A DNA stretch of 50,152 bases from Spirochaetota bacterium (GCA_026415295.1 JAOAHJ010000028.1:66964-117115); one strand, 5' to 3'. Shown: positions 17,816-26,527, numbered from the stretch's first letter. Notes: generated by a model not told the origin, from the letters alone. Translations and numbers: made by a program.

Positions 17816-19117
17816 TTAAACTCTAAAAATTTTTCCATTATCAAAAATTATTTCTCCATCTTTAAAAACTTTGCATATTTTTCCTCTAAGTTTTTGCCCA
17901 AAAAATGGTGAATTTAAAGATTTAGAGAAAAAAAAGTTCTTATCTATATTTACCTCTTCATTTGGATTAAAGATGACAATATCTGCTTTATTTCCAACTT
18001 TTAGAGAACCTTTTTTTTCAATATTAAATATTCTAGAAGGATTAAATGATATCATTCTTATTATGTCAATAATCTTAATTTCCTCTTTTAATACAAACTT
18101 ATTATATAAAGCTAAAAAAGTAGTTTCAAGGCCTGTTAATCCAGGTAGAGCCATTTTAATATCTATATTTTTTTCATTATTTGCGTGGGGGGCATGATCT
18201 GTAGCTATAATATCTATTTTCCCATCTTTCATATACTTAACAAGATTACTTCTATTTTCCTCATCCCTTAAAGGAGGCATAACTTTAAATAATCCAGATT
18301 TAGTTGCAATATTTTCTTCATTGAAAATTAAATGATTTGGGGTTACATCAAAAGTTATACTCTTATGCTTATCTTTTGCTTCAAGAATTAACTTAACCCC
18401 TTTTGCTGTTGAAACATGAGTAAAATGGATATTACCACCTGCTAATATTGCAAGTTCAATATCTCTAAAAATAACATTTGTTTCACCAACATCTGGTAAT
18501 CCATTAAAATTAAAATTTTTTGAATAATGGCCATAATTTATTATTCCATTTTCAAAAAAGTTATTATCAAGAGAGTGTTCCATTATTATAAAGCCATATT
18601 TACCTGATTCTCTAAGAGCTTGAAACATTAAATAAGGATTTTTAACATGTTCACCATCATCAGTAAATATTTTGTATCCTTCCTTAAAAAGCACTTCTAA
18701 ATTATTTAATTCTTCCCCTTTTCTATCTTTAGTAATAGATAAAGCAGGTATTATATCTATCCATTTTGATCTATTTTTAACATAAGAAGCAATCTCAATA
18801 TTTGAAATAGGTGGATTTGTATTAGGCATAGCAATACATGTAGTATAACCTCCATGTATTGCTGCATAAGAGCCAGATTCAATGTCTTCTTTATATTCAT
18901 AACCGGGTTCTCTAAAATGGGTATGAATATCAATAAAACCAGGTAAAACATAAAATTTTTCATCTAAATCTATAATTTTATCCTTATCTATATTTGTGTG
19001 ATCAATATTTATTCCTATTTTTGAAATATATCCATTCTCTATTAATATATCAAGCTTTTTATTTTCAAGAAATAATTCCCAATCAAATATTAAAGCATTT
19101 TTAATTAGCTTTTTCAA
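17816..19117 (-). CDS. pyrC: dihydroorotase
   Basis: The 433-residue class I amidohydrolase cyclises carbamoyl-aspartate to dihydroorotate. Metal ligands are visible as His65 and His67 (DIHTHFREPG), the FTDDG motif near 151-155, His181 (EHS), His234 (HFTHVS) and Asp307 (ATDHAPH). AMPNTNPP at 96-103 is the substrate-binding motif. The start is a TTG at 19117 with GGGAGGAA five bases upstream; no in-frame ATG is available near it. It is the first gene of the pyr run, and 206 bases of AT-rich DNA without a recognised regulator site separate it from the next gene upstream. Confidence 0.95.
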   Translation of the reverse strand: MKKLIKNALIFDWELFLENKKLDILIENGYISKIGINIDHTNIDKDKIIDLDEKFYVLPGFIDIHTHFREPGYEYKEDIESGSYAAIHGGYTTCIAMPNTNPPISNIEIASYVKNRSKWIDIIPALSITKDRKGEELNNLEVLFKEGYKIFTDDGEHVKNPYLMFQALRESGKYGFIIMEHSLDNNFFENGIINYGHYSKNFNFNGLPDVGETNVIFRDIELAILAGGNIHFTHVSTAKGVKLILEAKDKHKSITFDVTPNHLIFNEENIATKSGLFKVMPPLRDEENRSNLVKYMKDGKIDIIATDHAPHANNEKNIDIKMALPGLTGLETTFLALYNKFVLKEEIKIIDIIRMISFNPSRIFNIEKKGSLKVGNKADIVIFNPNEEVNIDKNFFFSKSLNSPFFGQKLRGKICKVFKDGEIIFDNGKIFRV

Positions 19118-19323
19118 TTATTCCTCCCATTTACAAACTAATCAATTTTGCTAAAAAATCAAGACAATAATTATTTTATTTTCCATATTAAACAGTATTA
19201 AAATAAATTTGTTAATGAAATTATAAAAGAAAAATTATAAATTGCTATATAATTAAAGAATAAATTAAGACAAAAAATACAATTTGAAATGGATTAAAAA
19301 TTAATAAAAATTAAATTTATTAA

Positions 19324-19980
19324 TTATGTAATATCCTCTTCTCTTAACATAAGATTAATTTTATTTTCAACAATTCTATAAAATTCATTTATATTTTTAA
19401 CAACAATCTCATTTTGTTTTAATATTATTTTATTTTGACTATTTAAATTCATTAAAATATCTCTTGTTTTATTTATATCTAGAGCAGCCCATTGAGATAT
19501 AGATTCTATAGTTTCATTAAAAGTAATTGGCTCAAATGTATTTTTCCCTATATTTTTACATTCAGCTAACATACAAAATGTATCAAGTATCCTAATTTCA
19601 GGATCATTAAGTAAAAGTAATCTTACCCTTCTCTTAGCTTCATATATTCTTTTTGAAAAAGATTTAAATAATTTAAGTCCCCAGATAGGATTAGATTGTA
19701 AAAGTGATTTAAAATTTTCTTTATTAAAAACAAGTACTTTAACATCTGTAAGAGCTTCAACTGTAGCTGACCTTGGTTGATTTTCTATTATAGCCATCTC
19801 TCCAAAAATATCTCCAGGTCCAAAAACATCTAAAGTCTTTTCTTTATTTTCAATTATCTTGGTTACTTTAACTTTGCCTTCCTGTATTACAAAGAAAGAG
19901 TCCCCTGGCTCATATTCTCCAAAAATAATTTCACCTTTTTTATATATTTTTCCAAACTTTTGAAAAAGTTCTATACTCAT
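19324..19980 (-). CDS. Crp/Fnr-type transcription regulator with intact cyclic-nucleotide pocket
   Basis: The 218-residue protein has a cNMP-binding domain in residues 5-115. The phosphate-binding cassette FGEMAIIENQPRSATVEA keeps Glu61, Arg70 and Ser71, the set that contacts cyclic nucleotide in CRP. A long helix follows at about 100-125, then a C-terminal winged-helix-like region (about 150-200) with weak helix-turn-helix similarity in ETIESISQWAALDINKTRDILMNL. Such proteins act as dimers on promoter DNA; here targets and ligand are unknown. The gene begins 10 bases after the stop of a second cNMP-domain gene, so the two are probably co-expressed. Confidence 0.82.
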   Translation of the reverse strand: MSIELFQKFGKIYKKGEIIFGEYEPGDSFFVIQEGKVKVTKIIENKEKTLDVFGPGDIFGEMAIIENQPRSATVEALTDVKVLVFNKENFKSLLQSNPIWGLKLFKSFSKRIYEAKRRVRLLLLNDPEIRILDTFCMLAECKNIGKNTFEPITFNETIESISQWAALDINKTRDILMNLNSQNKIILKQNEIVVKNINEFYRIVENKINLMLREEDIT

Positions 19981-19990
19981 TTTAGCTTCC

Positions 19991-21004
19991 CTACTTTTTG
20001 CTCTCTTTTAATGTTGAAATTAATTTCTTTGCTTTAGTAGTTGTTTCATTCGCAGGTTGAATTTCAATTATTTTATTTAATATATTCATAGCTTTTTCTT
20101 TATCTCCTAATTTTATATATGTTGAAGCCATCTCATAAAGAACTTCTTTAAGTAAAATATTTTCCTTAAATTCGTTTAAGATTTTTTTGTATATATTTAT
20201 AGCATTATCATATTTTTTAATATTATATAAAGCACGACCTATTTCATACATGGCTTTTATTTTATATTCATCTGTAACATCAGGAACTTTAATCACATCT
20301 GTAAACCTTTGTATAGCAGAATCATAATCTTCATTCTTTACATAATTCAAAGCTTCATAAAATATTTTTACATATTCTTTATCATTTTCTGATTTTTCTT
20401 TAGATACACTTTCAGATATTTCTTCTTTAGAACCTTCTTGTTGTCCTCCATCTACATTTTTTTCTTGAGAATAAGAAATATTTGTTGCATTATTAATCAA
20501 TTCATCAACATTATTAAGTTTTGCATATTCAGGATAGTATAATTTTAATTTATTCAAAAAATATAAAGCTTTTTCAGGTTTTTTATTATTTAAATAATAT
20601 TTAGCATAAGAAAACATTCCATCAAATGGAGTAATAACTTTTGCACCAAAAATATCACTTACTTTTTTTATAGTATCTCTCAATTCTTTAGATAATATCT
20701 TTAATATTTTAACTTGTAAATCAATATTTTTAGAAATAAGATTTAAAAATTCATTTTCATCAAGAACTAAAACAACTGAATCTTCAATTGTTTGAGCTGT
20801 TTCCTCTTTTGGATAATGCCCTAAAGCCGATTTTAATCCAAAAAATTCACCTTCCTTTATATATGTAACTATTTCTTTGAAAGAATCAGCAGGTGTTTCC
20901 CTTATTATTACTTTACCAGACCTTAATATATAAATATTTGAATCTGTATCGCCTTTGAAGTAAATTATCGAATTAGAAGTATATCTTTTTATAATTGGAG
21001 GCAT
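19991..21004 (-). CDS. cNMP-binding-like domain protein with C-terminal TPR repeats
   Basis: The preferred product has 337 residues. The N-terminal part has the Crp-like barrel (IYFKGDTDSNIYILRSGKV...), but the phosphate cassette reads FFGLKSALGHYPKEETAQT, without the Glu and Arg of a working cAMP site. There is no DNA-binding domain; instead the C-terminal half carries TPR-type helices (about 140-170 and 215-337, e.g. YEIGRALYNIKKYDNAINIYKKIL, split as repeats of about 35). A low-complexity acidic linker lies between. It may be a scaffold or a ligand-independent sensor. The frame continues to TTG 21040, but ATG 21004 has AGAGAG six bases upstream and is preferred. It precedes the intact Crp-type gene by 10 bases. 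Confidence 0.78.
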   Translation of the reverse strand: MPPIIKRYTSNSIIYFKGDTDSNIYILRSGKVIIRETPADSFKEIVTYIKEGEFFGLKSALGHYPKEETAQTIEDSVVLVLDENEFLNLISKNIDLQVKILKILSKELRDTIKKVSDIFGAKVITPFDGMFSYAKYYLNNKKPEKALYFLNKLKLYYPEYAKLNNVDELINNATNISYSQEKNVDGGQQEGSKEEISESVSKEKSENDKEYVKIFYEALNYVKNEDYDSAIQRFTDVIKVPDVTDEYKIKAMYEIGRALYNIKKYDNAINIYKKILNEFKENILLKEVLYEMASTYIKLGDKEKAMNILNKIIEIQPANETTTKAKKLISTLKESKK

Positions 21005-21116
21005 TTTAATCTCTCTAGTTTTAAAATAAAACTTAAACAAAATTTAATATAAAAATTAAAATATTTCAACTTTTTATTTTAACTTAATTACTAATTTATA
21101 ATTAAAATAAAATTTT

Positions 21117-22175
21117 TTAATTTAAATCTTCAAATAATTCAAAAAAGAATTGACCATATTGTGAATTTCTAATTTTTTCTAAGGCTTTTTTTTGAATTTG
21201 CCTTATTCTTTCTCTTGTTAACTTTAAAACTTTTCCTGTTTCATCTAAAGTATAGGGTATACCACTTTCAAGACCATATCTTAATTTTAATACTATTTTT
21301 TCTCTATCAGTTAATAAATTTAAAGCATCATTAATTCTTTTCCTAAATTCCTCGTTTGTAAGAAAATTTTTATTCATAACATCTTCAGATTCTTCATATA
21401 CAAGATCCTCTATCATAAAACCTGATTCACAAGATATTGGATCATTAAAAAAGTTGATGTCTGAAGTTATATTAAATATTTTCATCAATTTAAATTTATC
21501 AATTGAAAATTTTTCTGAAATTGCTTCAATTGATGGTTTTTTACCTTCAAATTTTTCATATTCATTTACATAATCATTTATTTTCTTGATCAAATTATTC
21601 AAATAAAGAGGTATTCTTATCATTCTAGTTTTATCAGATAAAGCTTTCATAACAGCTTGTTTTATCCAATATATCGCATAAGTTGAAAATTTTGTTCCTC
21701 TTCTATAATCAAATTTCTCAATGGCTTCCATTAATCCAATATTTCCTTCATTTATCAAATCTACTAAACTAATATTTCTATTTTTATATTTTGAAGCAAT
21801 ATGAACTACAAGTCTTAAATTACCAGTAATTAGTTGATTTCTAATATTTTGAATATTAAATTTTATACTTTCAATTTCATTATCAATTTTTTCAATTTCA
21901 TTTATAGAAGTTAAACTCTTTTTCTCGTTTTCAAGTTTATCTAATTTTTTCTTATTTAATGATAATTCTCTAAATAACTTTATCTCCTTATCAGGATCTA
22001 ATAAATTAAAAGAACTTATCTGCCTAAAATATATATTATAAATATCAATATCTATATCTTCATGAGAAACAAATTTTTTAAACTCTTCATTATCTAAATT
22101 TTCAAATTCAGAAAAATCATCAAAATAATTAAATTCCTCTTTTAAAAATTCACTTTTTGATATTTTATTTGACAT
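21117..22175 (-). CDS. RNA polymerase sigma-70 factor (RpoD/RpoS group)
   Basis: The product of 352 residues lacks region 1.1. A region 1.2-like IYFRQISSFNLLDPDKEIKLF is followed by a helical spacer, then region 2 (NLRLVVHIASKY through FSTYAIYWIKQAVMKAL, which includes the -10 melting and recognition helix), region 3 and region 4 (LTDREKIVLKLRYGL and the recognition helix LTRERIRQIQKKAL). The region 3.2 finger area reads NFFNDPI in place of the usual SLD-type sequence. It could be the primary factor of a reduced type or a group 2 factor. The frame extends to GTG 22217, but ATG 22175 has AAGGGGG at ideal distance and is chosen. Confidence 0.88.
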   Translation of the reverse strand: MSNKISKSEFLKEEFNYFDDFSEFENLDNEEFKKFVSHEDIDIDIYNIYFRQISSFNLLDPDKEIKLFRELSLNKKKLDKLENEKKSLTSINEIEKIDNEIESIKFNIQNIRNQLITGNLRLVVHIASKYKNRNISLVDLINEGNIGLMEAIEKFDYRRGTKFSTYAIYWIKQAVMKALSDKTRMIRIPLYLNNLIKKINDYVNEYEKFEGKKPSIEAISEKFSIDKFKLMKIFNITSDINFFNDPISCESGFMIEDLVYEESEDVMNKNFLTNEEFRKRINDALNLLTDREKIVLKLRYGLESGIPYTLDETGKVLKLTRERIRQIQKKALEKIRNSQYGQFFFELFEDLN

Positions 22176-22389
22176 AAATGCCCCCTTGACTTTTCTCTTA
22201 TAATAATACAAATTCACTTTTTAAAATCCTTTTTTTATTTTTAATTTTTTTAATATTTTATAAAATAATAATATAAAATTAATTATAAATTAACTTTTTC
22301 TTTACTTAATATTAAAATATTACATATTGAAAATTAAAAGATAAACTGAAAGTTAAAAAATTTCAAAATTATTAAAGAATTTATAATTT

Positions 22390-23025
22390 TTATTTTTTAA
22401 CAAAGTTACTTAAATCTAATATTTTTTTATCTTTGAAAATACTTACAGATATATTTGAATCTTTAAAGATATTACCAATATAAGTACCTAAATTTATTTC
22501 TTGACCTACTTTGACTCCTATAGAATCGAATCCTCCGATAATTATCATATAATTATTTGTATTTATAAATATTGTTTGTCCATAACCATTTATATATTGT
22601 ATATCTTTTATAATTCCTCTATCAATAGGTGAAAAACAGTTTATTTTATAATCATTTACATTTGAATAAATTTTTAATATATGATTTGTTTTAAGCTTTA
22701 TATTATAATTTTCAAATAAAGAGTAAAATTCTAACCCGCTATTTTTAATTATTAATTTTTGACCTATCTTAATTTTATTGTCAATTAAATTGTTAATTTT
22801 TACTATATACTCAATTGAAACTCCATATTTTTTCGAAAGAGAAAAGAGAGTATCTCCCTTTTCCACAATATGAAATACATTTTCGCCTATTGAAAATATC
22901 AAATTGTCTTTAAAATTTTTTTTTACTGAATAAAATTCAAATTTTATTAATTGATTCTCACCTTCAATTAAAACAATATTTATTAATAAGCATATGATTA
23001 TAAAAAAAAATCTAAACTTTTTCAT
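22390..23025 (-). CDS. LysM protein with degenerate LytM/M23 domain, secreted
   Basis: The 211-residue protein has an N-terminal hydrophobic signal (residues 4-20), a LysM domain at about 52-94 (HIVEKGDTLFSLSKKYGVS...KIGQKLII) and a C-terminal fold resembling M23/LytM (SPIDRGIIKDI, GYGQTIFI, VKVGQEINLGTYIGNI). The zinc-binding His residues of M23 peptidases are missing: the position of YAHL reads GGFD, and no HLHF exists. It is therefore probably non-catalytic, like EnvC/NlpD-type activators of cell-wall amidases; that role is inferred. It follows acyP by 42 bases, and the gap holds a hairpin touching its start codon. Confidence 0.75.
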   Translation of the reverse strand: MKKFRFFFIIICLLINIVLIEGENQLIKFEFYSVKKNFKDNLIFSIGENVFHIVEKGDTLFSLSKKYGVSIEYIVKINNLIDNKIKIGQKLIIKNSGLEFYSLFENYNIKLKTNHILKIYSNVNDYKINCFSPIDRGIIKDIQYINGYGQTIFINTNNYMIIIGGFDSIGVKVGQEINLGTYIGNIFKDSNISVSIFKDKKILDLSNFVKK

Positions 23026-23055
23026 AATTTTCCGATATTATTATTTCGGAAAATT
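23026..23055 (-). promoter_or_regulatory. RNA hairpin abutting the start codon of the LysM gene
   Basis: Arms AATTTTCCGA and TCGGAAAATT (perfect 10-base complement) flank a 10-base AT loop. On the minus-strand transcript the second arm ends directly before the ATG at 23025 and contains the only Shine-Dalgarno-like stretch, GGAAAA. No T-tract follows, so it does not look like a terminator. If it folds, it would hide the ribosome site. Confidence 0.5.
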
Positions 23056-23067
23056 TTGTTTATAAGT

Positions 23068-23352
23068 TTAATAATCTATAAAAAAATCATTAAATTCTCT
23101 TTTTATAATTTTTTCTTTTTTAATATTCATATTATATATTCTACTATAACCATTACCTTTTTTTATAATTTCTATCAAATTATTAAAAGAAGATTCATCA
23201 GTTTCAAAAACAGCAAAAACTGTCCCATCATCCTCATTTCTTACATAGCCAGTTATTCCCATTCTTAAAGATACTCTTTGAACGAAATATCTAAAACCTA
23301 CCCCTTGCACCAAACCTTCAAAAATTATACTAAATCTCCATAGATCTTCCAT
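23068..23352 (-). CDS. acyP: acylphosphatase
   Basis: The 94-residue protein is a complete acylphosphatase. GLVQGVGFRYF carries the phosphate-binding Arg21, and GYVRNEDDGTV the catalytic Asn39. It hydrolyses carboxyl-phosphate bonds such as those of acetyl phosphate or carbamoyl phosphate. The ATG has GGGAGATAAAA upstream. It is placed 36 bases after the PIN-PhoH gene and 42 bases before the LysM gene, so the three are probably transcribed together. Confidence 0.93.
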   Translation of the reverse strand: MEDLWRFSIIFEGLVQGVGFRYFVQRVSLRMGITGYVRNEDDGTVFAVFETDESSFNNLIEIIKKGNGYSRIYNMNIKKEKIIKREFNDFFIDY

Positions 23353-23388
23353 TTTTATCTCCCATAAACAAAAATCTCTAGAGTTTAA

Positions 23389-24720
23389 TTAAAGTTTTTC
23401 AGCTGCAAGAGAAGCTAGTGAGGATCTTTCAGTCTTAACTAATAAAATTGAACCAGTTAATTCAGAATCTTTAAGTCTATCTACAACATAAGTAAGACCA
23501 TTTGAATCTTCATCCAAATATGGATTATCTATTTGTTGAGGATCTCCTGTAAGCACTATCTTAGTTCCCTCACCTGCCCTTGAGATTATAGTTTTTACCT
23601 CTAGTGGAGTAAGATTTTGGGCTTCATCAATGATTATAAATTGTTCTGGTATTGACCTTCCTCTGATATAAGTTAAAGCTTCTATTTCAAGAATTCCAGT
23701 ACTTATCAAACTTTTAATTTTTTCATTAGGTTTTGTCTTATCATCATATAGAGAAAAAAGAAATTCAAGATTATCATAAATTGGTTGCATCCAATTGATC
23801 AACTTTTCTTCCTTTGTACCAGGAAGATAACCTATATCTTTTCCCATTGGTATAACTGGTCTTGCAACTAATAATTTTTTATAAATTCCTTTTTCAAATA
23901 TTTTTTTCAAAGCTACCGCAAGAGCTATTAAAGTTTTTCCTGTTCCAGCTTTACCAATTAGATTAACTAACTTCACATTATCATCTAATAAAAGATCAAA
24001 AGCAAATATTTGTTCTTTATTTAATGGTTTAATACCAGATGCTACAAATTCAGAAGAGTTAATAAGCTTAATATTTTTATTTTGAAAATCATATCTACCT
24101 AAAGCGGTATGTTTAATGTTTTCTTTATCAATAAAACATACATATTGATTTGGGAAAAGTTGCTTATCAATTATCGTTGACTTATTTAAATAAAAGTTAT
24201 CTATAAATTCTTTTGAAACATAAATATCTATATAACCAGTATATATTGTGCTATAATTTGTCTTTTGTTTTTCATAATCTACAGCTTTAATTCCTAAACT
24301 ATCAGCTTTTATTCTTGCATTAATGTCTTTTGAAACAAAAAAAACTCTTTTCCCTATATCTTTATAATATTTAGCACAAAGCAAAATTTGATCATCTGCT
24401 ATAAAAAAAGATAGTTGTTTTGGAACTTCTTTGGAAATTTCCATAGACACAAAAATTTTTCCTCCTGCTTGAGTTTTGACTCCCTCTTTTAAGGAACCTT
24501 TTTTTCTATAATTATCAAGTATTCTTGAAACCTCTCTTGCATTCTTACCTATTTCAGTTCTTTCTTTTTTAAATTTATCAAGCTCTTCTAAAACTTTAAT
24601 AGGAATAATAACATAATTATCTAAAAATGAATCCATAGCATAAGGATAATGTAACAAAACGTTTGTATCAATTATAAAATACTTGGGTTCATTCAAATTA
24701 TTATTTTTCAATTTAGCCAT
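23389..24720 (-). CDS. phoH2: PIN domain-PhoH ATPase fusion (PhoH2 type)
   Basis: The 443 residues combine a PIN nuclease domain (about 12-150) with a PhoH-type ATPase (about 230-440). PIN acidic residues are Asp18 (IIDTNVLL), Glu45/46, Asp109/110 and Asp132. The Walker A sequence GKAGTGKT is at 256-263, followed by ARPVIPMGKDIGYLPG, the Walker B-like FIIDEAQN and LTGDPQQID. Homologues are known as ATP-driven RNA helicase/ribonucleases. The length and motif order are normal. No antitoxin-like gene lies upstream, where a non-coding divergent region begins. The ATG follows GAGAGGAA. Confidence 0.93.
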   Translation of the reverse strand: MAKLKNNNLNEPKYFIIDTNVLLHYPYAMDSFLDNYVIIPIKVLEELDKFKKERTEIGKNAREVSRILDNYRKKGSLKEGVKTQAGGKIFVSMEISKEVPKQLSFFIADDQILLCAKYYKDIGKRVFFVSKDINARIKADSLGIKAVDYEKQKTNYSTIYTGYIDIYVSKEFIDNFYLNKSTIIDKQLFPNQYVCFIDKENIKHTALGRYDFQNKNIKLINSSEFVASGIKPLNKEQIFAFDLLLDDNVKLVNLIGKAGTGKTLIALAVALKKIFEKGIYKKLLVARPVIPMGKDIGYLPGTKEEKLINWMQPIYDNLEFLFSLYDDKTKPNEKIKSLISTGILEIEALTYIRGRSIPEQFIIIDEAQNLTPLEVKTIISRAGEGTKIVLTGDPQQIDNPYLDEDSNGLTYVVDRLKDSELTGSILLVKTERSSLASLAAEKL

Positions 24721-25148
24721 TTCCTCTCCTTTATTAAAATCATAATAAATTATAAATTTATTTGATTTAATAATAGTAAATAATCCTTTTATTAAAATTT
24801 TCTTTAAAAAATTATCTAAAAAATAATAATTTTTAAATATTAAATTTTATGTAAAATAATTATAAAATATTCATATTAAAATAATAAAAATTTTAAATAA
24901 AAAATATTTTTTATAAATTTAAAATTCTTTAAACCAATTAATTGAGATATTAAAAATTATTTATCAATAAAAATTATAATTGATAATTTTCTTTTTTAAA
25001 TATCAAAAAAATTGCTGTTCTATTGAAAAAATTGTTAGCATTTATGTTTAAATAAAAAAATATATTATTTTTTTTTAATTTCTATTGACAATTATGATAT
25101 ATCTATTTATAATTACAATGAATATTTAAAAACTTTTGGAGGATTATT
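24721..25148. other. 428-base non-coding region between divergent phoH2 and livK
   Basis: This is the longest gene-free stretch. It is nearly pure A/T. The only element supported is the livK promoter near its right end. No RNA gene, convincing hairpin, repeat or promoter for phoH2 was recognised in the rest. Confidence 0.6.
25085..25113 (+). promoter_or_regulatory. consensus sigma-70 promoter of livK
   Basis: TTGACA (25085-25090) and TATAAT (25108-25113) match the consensus perfectly with a 17-base spacer. Transcription would begin near 25120, giving a leader of about 30 bases that contains GGAGG before the livK ATG at 25149. This is the best promoter match seen in the window and implies strong, largely activator-independent expression. 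Confidence 0.85.
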
Positions 25149-26288
25149 ATGATTAGTATTAAAAAAATTTTATGGGTTTTAGTATCTATAACTCTTATTC
25201 TTTCTTCTTTAATTTTCGGTTGTAAAGCTAAAGAACAATTTATTTTAATTGGTGGTGTTGGTCCTGTTACTGGAGAAGCTGCAACTTTTGGGGTTTCTAC
25301 AAAAGAAGGCATTGAACTAGCCGTAGAAGAATGGAATGCTGCTGGTGGATTACTTGGTAAAAAAATTAAACTTATTTTCCAAGATGACAAAGGAGAACCA
25401 ACTGAAGCAGCAACAGTTTACAACAAATTAATTACACAAGATAAAGTAGTTGCTATTATTGGAACTGTTATGAGTAAATGCTCATTAGCTGGTGCTCCAA
25501 TTTGCCAAGATAATAAAGTCCCAATGATTTCTCCAACATCTACAAATCCAAAAGTAACTGAAGTAGGTGATTTCATTTTCAGAGCATGTTTTATAGATCC
25601 ATTCCAAGGTTTGGTTGGAGCTAAATTTGCTTATGAAAATTTAAAGGCAAGAAAAGCTGGAGTTATTTTTGATGTTGGAAATGATTATACAAAAGGCTTA
25701 GCAGAAGTTTTTAGAGATTCATTTACTTCTTTAGGAGGTCAAATAGTTGCTTTCGAAGCTCATCCAACTGGAACTACTGATTTCAAAGCTCAATTAACAA
25801 AAATAATTGCTGCAAAACCTGATATTATTTATATTCCAGATTATTATAACGATGTTGCATTAATTGCAAAACAAGCAAGAGAATTAGGGTTCAAAGGTAG
25901 TTTTATTGGTGGAGATGGTTGGGATTCCCCAAAATTAACTGAAATTGCTGGAACTGCTATAGAAGGTGGTTTTTTTACTAATCACTTTTCAAAAGATGAT
26001 CAAAGACCAATTGTTCAAGAATTTGTTAAAAAATATAAAGCTAAATATGGAAAAGAGCCTGATGCTTTAGCTGCTTTAGCTTATGATGCAGCTTATATAA
26101 TGTTTGATGCAATAAAAAGAGCTGGCTCAACAGTTGGTGAAAAAATTAGAGATGCATTAAAAGTTACAAACATCAATGTTGCTTCGGGATTAGTTAAATT
26201 TGATGAAAAAAGAAATCCTATAAAATCTGCAGTAATAATCCAAATAAAGAATGGTCAACAAGTATATTATACAACTGTTAACCCATAG
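25149..26288 (+). CDS. livK: branched-chain amino acid ABC transporter, substrate-binding lipoprotein
   Basis: The 379-residue periplasmic-binding protein (type I fold) begins with a signal peptide ending in IFGC, so Cys25 is the likely lipidated residue and the protein is membrane-tethered outside the cytoplasm. IGGVGPVTGEAATFG, GIELAVEEWNAAGG and LIFQDDKGEP are typical of the Leu/Ile/Val-binding family, as are PMISPTSTNPKVTEVGDFIFR and YDAAYIMFDAIKRAGS. The permease and ATPase genes follow on the same strand. A perfect promoter drives it and a strong terminator follows its stop, so it is likely made in excess over the rest of the transporter. Ligand specificity (branched-chain, other amino acids or amides) is uncertain. 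Confidence 0.93.
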   Translation: MISIKKILWVLVSITLILSSLIFGCKAKEQFILIGGVGPVTGEAATFGVSTKEGIELAVEEWNAAGGLLGKKIKLIFQDDKGEPTEAATVYNKLITQDKVVAIIGTVMSKCSLAGAPICQDNKVPMISPTSTNPKVTEVGDFIFRACFIDPFQGLVGAKFAYENLKARKAGVIFDVGNDYTKGLAEVFRDSFTSLGGQIVAFEAHPTGTTDFKAQLTKIIAAKPDIIYIPDYYNDVALIAKQARELGFKGSFIGGDGWDSPKLTEIAGTAIEGGFFTNHFSKDDQRPIVQEFVKKYKAKYGKEPDALAALAYDAAYIMFDAIKRAGSTVGEKIRDALKVTNINVASGLVKFDEKRNPIKSAVIIQIKNGQQVYYTTVNP

Positions 26289-26399
26289 TTTAGGTTATTT
26301 TATTTAAAAATTGAATAAAGGATTATATATTGTAAATAAATTATTGCATACTCATATTATTTATTTAATTAAAGTTTCAATCTAAGTTATTAAAATAAC

Positions 26400-26440
26400 A
26401 ATAAGGAGAACCCTAAAAAAGGGTATCTCCTTATTTTTTT
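26400..26440 (+). terminator. rho-independent terminator between livK and livH
   Basis: ATAAGGAGA (26401-26409) pairs with TCTCCTTAT (26426-26434), then A26410-T24 of the next block (26424), and CCCT (26411-26414) with AGGG (26420-26423), leaving one bulged A and an AAAAA loop. Seven T residues begin at 26434. It is by far the most GC-rich hairpin in any gap of this window. Partial read-through would give livK more transcript than livHMGF. Confidence 0.9.
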
Positions 26441-26482
26441 CTAAATATTAAGAAATTAAAGTTAATATAAATAAAAATGTTA

Positions 26483-26527
26483 AATACTAAAAATTTTTTA
26501 ATACTTTATATCCTCTCTTTTAGTATT
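26483..26527 (+). repeat. inverted repeat ending at the livH ribosome-binding site
   Basis: AATACTAAAA (26483-26492) and TTTTAGTATT (26518-26527) are perfect complements separated by 25 bases. The second arm is directly followed by AGGAGG, the Shine-Dalgarno of livH. With a single G-C pair the RNA stem is weak, so it may be a protein operator, a leader hairpin or chance. Confidence 0.4.

Noticed and set aside
17871-18197. 108-codon plus-strand frame inside pyrC
   Set aside because: Antisense to catalytic pyrC sequence, without start signals.
24721-25148. tRNA, small RNA or riboswitch in the longest gap
   Set aside because: No GC-rich cloverleaf or conserved riboswitch core could be found; only the livK promoter is supported.
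25103-25390. 95-codon minus-strand frame at the start of livK
   Set aside because: It covers the livK promoter and signal peptide in antisense and has no support.
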